The translations under genes were made by a program, and so were the position numbers. DNA of 64,000 nucleotides from an uncultured Pseudomonadota bacterium (GTDB lineage Bacteria; Bdellovibrionota_B; Oligoflexia; Oligoflexales; CAIYRB01). The stretch covers positions 1-64,000 of the forward strand of contig CAIWTN010000077.1 of NCBI GenBank assembly GCA_903915625.1. The letters are read 5' to 3'. The notes under the pieces were generated by a model. The model was not told the DNA's origin. It searched no databases and saw nothing but the letters and a program-made list of their open reading frames with translations. Of this stretch, positions 62,467 through 64,000 are shown in pieces (positions within the stretch are counted from its first letter, which is position 1; each line of letters opens with the position of its first letter).

Positions 62467-63012
62467 TTATGCATGAACAGTGCTAGCCTGTGGACCTTTT
62501 TCACCGCGCTCTTCAAAAAATCTTACTTTTCGCCCGACTTCCAGATTCTCGAACGGCTTATCGAGCACAGAATTTGCGTCAAAATAGATTTCACGATTGT
62601 CATCAGTCAATATGAATCCATAACCCTCGTATGGAAAAATTCGTTCAATTTTACCGTCCGCTAGAGCTGGCTCATGATGTTTAACTTCACCGCGTAATTT
62701 TCTGACATAATCCTGCAGAATCCGTTCCATGGCGTCAAAGGCGTCGCGCATAGCTACGTAGACGTCAGAATGTGCGTGGTTTTCGGCAGCGTCATTGCTA
62801 ACTACCAGTCTATCTCCAGGAACATTTAATTCTATCCGAATACGGAATATATTTCCTTTGCGCCGCCGATGATTAGACAGCTCAACTACAACTCGCCCGT
62901 CTATGATGCGAGGAAAAAGTTTCTCGAGGTGATCAACCCGACGCTTTATGCGCGCCGAAATCGCATCTGACGGGGTGATTCCATCAAATTCAATTTGTAG
63001 CGGACTTTGCAT
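62467..63012 (-). CDS. Ribosome hibernation factor (HPF/RaiA) fused to a cold-shock domain
   Basis: 181 residues. AGGAGG-like CTGGGAGG precedes the ATG at 63012. Residues 1-105 are an HPF/RaiA domain: IEFDGITPSDAISARIKRRV, VVVELSNHRR, FRIRIELNVPG and a closing helix AMRDAFDAMERILQDYVRKL. A short linker leads to a cold-shock-like domain (about 118-181): KIERIFPYEGYGFILTDDNREIYFDANSV, in which the RNP1 motif GYGFI is recognisable. HPF proteins sit in the 30S decoding site and pause the ribosome; the extra domain could bind RNA. It lies with Hsp20 and CBS genes in a stress-type neighbourhood. Confidence 0.9.
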   Translation of the reverse strand: MQSPLQIEFDGITPSDAISARIKRRVDHLEKLFPRIIDGRVVVELSNHRRRKGNIFRIRIELNVPGDRLVVSNDAAENHAHSDVYVAMRDAFDAMERILQDYVRKLRGEVKHHEPALADGKIERIFPYEGYGFILTDDNREIYFDANSVLDKPFENLEVGRKVRFFEERGEKGPQASTVHA

Positions 63013-63221
63013 GAAGAACCTCCCAGGAATTTATTGAGCGCCGCAAGTGCGGCAGCCCCAATCGCCTGTTTTGATCTTTGCAAAGAGTGAGCCGAAGCGT
63101 GGTTATGTGCAGCCTGTGGCATTTGCCGCTAAACAGGCAAAAAATTGTCGCAAATTCAGAACAGTGTAATTTTTTAGCTTCAGTATTTGAAGCGCGCTCA
63201 ATATTTTCTGGCTTTAGAAGA

Positions 63222-64000
63222 TTAAGACTTTTTAATGAGTGCTAAGATCAGCTCTAGCGCAATTAGGGCGGTGATCAGCACTTCTAGGATATTGGCCCGG
63301 CGGCTGGACACTAGGTTCGCTAAAATTTCGATATTGTCTTGAACTAATGTCAATTTTCTATCTAGGGCGCGAAAGCGAACGTCAATATCAAAGCATTGTT
63401 GTGCTTCTTTAAATAACTTCTGCATGTCATGACTGCGCCAAGTTTCTTCTGGGGGATCAAGTATCGCTAGATTGGACACGATGCTTTGCCTAGTACTGGC
63501 TGCAGAACCAATAAATTTCAGTAGAACCTTCGCGCTAAGCGGCACAGATCCAATCTTTTCCAGCCTCTGCATAAAGTCAGCCGAGTCCCGCAACATACTG
63601 TCGGAATTGATTTCGTAAGTTTCGAGAGCTGCAGACTGGCCCACAGTCAATGCGACCATGCTCAGACTTTGCGGGGTCAATTTCCTCAATTCCACAAAGT
63701 CAAAATCGAAACGATCCTGGGTACCGATCTGGATCTGAAACGTCTCAGTAGTGGTGTTAACTACAGTTGGTCCAAGTACGGATTTTATCTTTCCCATTTC
63801 TTCATCAATTTGTTCTTGCGACATATTAAAGAAGACTAGGGCCCCGAATCGATAGACGAAAAGATAACTATCATCCCCATACTGAATTTGTAGCTCGGAA
63901 GGGCTGCTGTCTATGATGCGTCCGTTAAGAACGGCACGGACCGGCTTGATCGCGATCGAGTGGTAAAGGTTGTATGCCTGTAGCAGGTAAGTTGCTGACA
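63222..64000 (-). CDS. RMD1/YagE (DUF155) family protein (partial, runs off right edge)
   Basis: The open frame reads from a stop at 63222 to the last base without interruption, about 258 residues. An internal ATG at 63824 could mislead; the frame continues through it. Family landmarks are PVRAVLNGRIIDSS, YLFVYRFGALVFFN, then RFDFDFVELRKL and FDIDVRFRALDRKL, and a C-terminal membrane helix (ILEVLITALIALELILALI). RMD1-like proteins are found in fungal mitochondria and many bacteria; their role is poorly known. The N-terminus is missing here. Confidence 0.88.
   Translation of the reverse strand, partial: SATYLLQAYNLYHSIAIKPVRAVLNGRIIDSSPSELQIQYGDDSYLFVYRFGALVFFNMSQEQIDEEMGKIKSVLGPTVVNTTTETFQIQIGTQDRFDFDFVELRKLTPQSLSMVALTVGQSAALETYEINSDSMLRDSADFMQRLEKIGSVPLSAKVLLKFIGSAASTRQSIVSNLAILDPPEETWRSHDMQKLFKEAQQCFDIDVRFRALDRKLTLVQDNIEILANLVSSRRANILEVLITALIALELILALIKKS

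Noticed and set aside
63222-63824. Complete 200-residue protein starting at ATG 63824
   Set aside because: The frame stays open to the window edge and the upstream residues match the DUF155 family, so this ATG is internal.

Overview
The window is gene-dense, of moderate GC, and chromosomal in character. I see no rRNA, tRNA, CRISPR array, prophage or insertion sequence. It looks like a Gram-negative, proteobacteria-like organism. The glutathione-dependent formaldehyde genes, the FAD-linked glycerol-3-phosphate dehydrogenase, HflX, KynB, RND and ABC exporters and about 16 predicted lipoproteins all fit that. The large number of secreted or lipid-anchored hydrolases and unknown lipoproteins resembles Bdellovibrionota/Oligoflexia-type genomes, but that placement is an inference from style and not a proven assignment.

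Layout. 1-14.3 kb: a membrane glycosyltransferase-like protein running off the left edge, then single-gene units that mostly encode exported proteins: an alpha/beta hydrolase, a NodB deacetylase, a proline-rich lectin-like lipoprotein, a lysozyme-like lipoprotein, a PA14 lipoprotein, an amidohydrolase, a small CBM10-like repeat protein and a trypsin-like protease. A LOG-family enzyme is the main cytosolic protein here. 14.4-21.9 kb: HflX, an exported ferritin with a Fur-box-like site upstream, GlpD, a PF10118 protein and a GH5 glycosidase lipoprotein. 22-26 kb: a four-gene operon (DJ-1 family protein, amidohydrolase, FrmA, S-formylglutathione hydrolase) for aldehyde handling. 26-30 kb: two divergent methyltransferases, a retinol-saturase-like oxidoreductase, and two head-to-head gene remnants (sterol desaturase and TetR) that look like the two sides of one deletion. 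30-42.5 kb: a TPR membrane protein, two exported metalloproteases, an ABC-F ATPase, a second clan GH-A glycosidase, an OYE reductase, KynB and small membrane proteins.

43-56.1 kb is the most unusual part. On the minus strand lie an adenylate-forming ligase fused to a UbiA-type prenyltransferase, a BtaA-like aminocarboxypropyl transferase (DUF3419), a PEP-synthase-like phosphotransferase and an ABC exporter. Divergently transcribed are a GNAT acyltransferase, an unknown lipoprotein and an MMPL/RND exporter. A perfect 8-bp inverted repeat sits in the shared promoter region. I read this as a candidate, possibly undescribed, pathway that builds and exports a lipid-like or prenylated product. The pathway assignment is inference; the domain calls are from sequence.

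56-64 kb: DNA polymerase X, an LRR lipoprotein, and a stress-type group: APH-like/P-loop kinase fusion, CBS protein, Hsp20, and a hibernation factor fused to a cold-shock domain. An RMD1/YagE family protein runs off the right edge. A 22-bp near-perfect inverted repeat lies between the CBS and Hsp20 genes.
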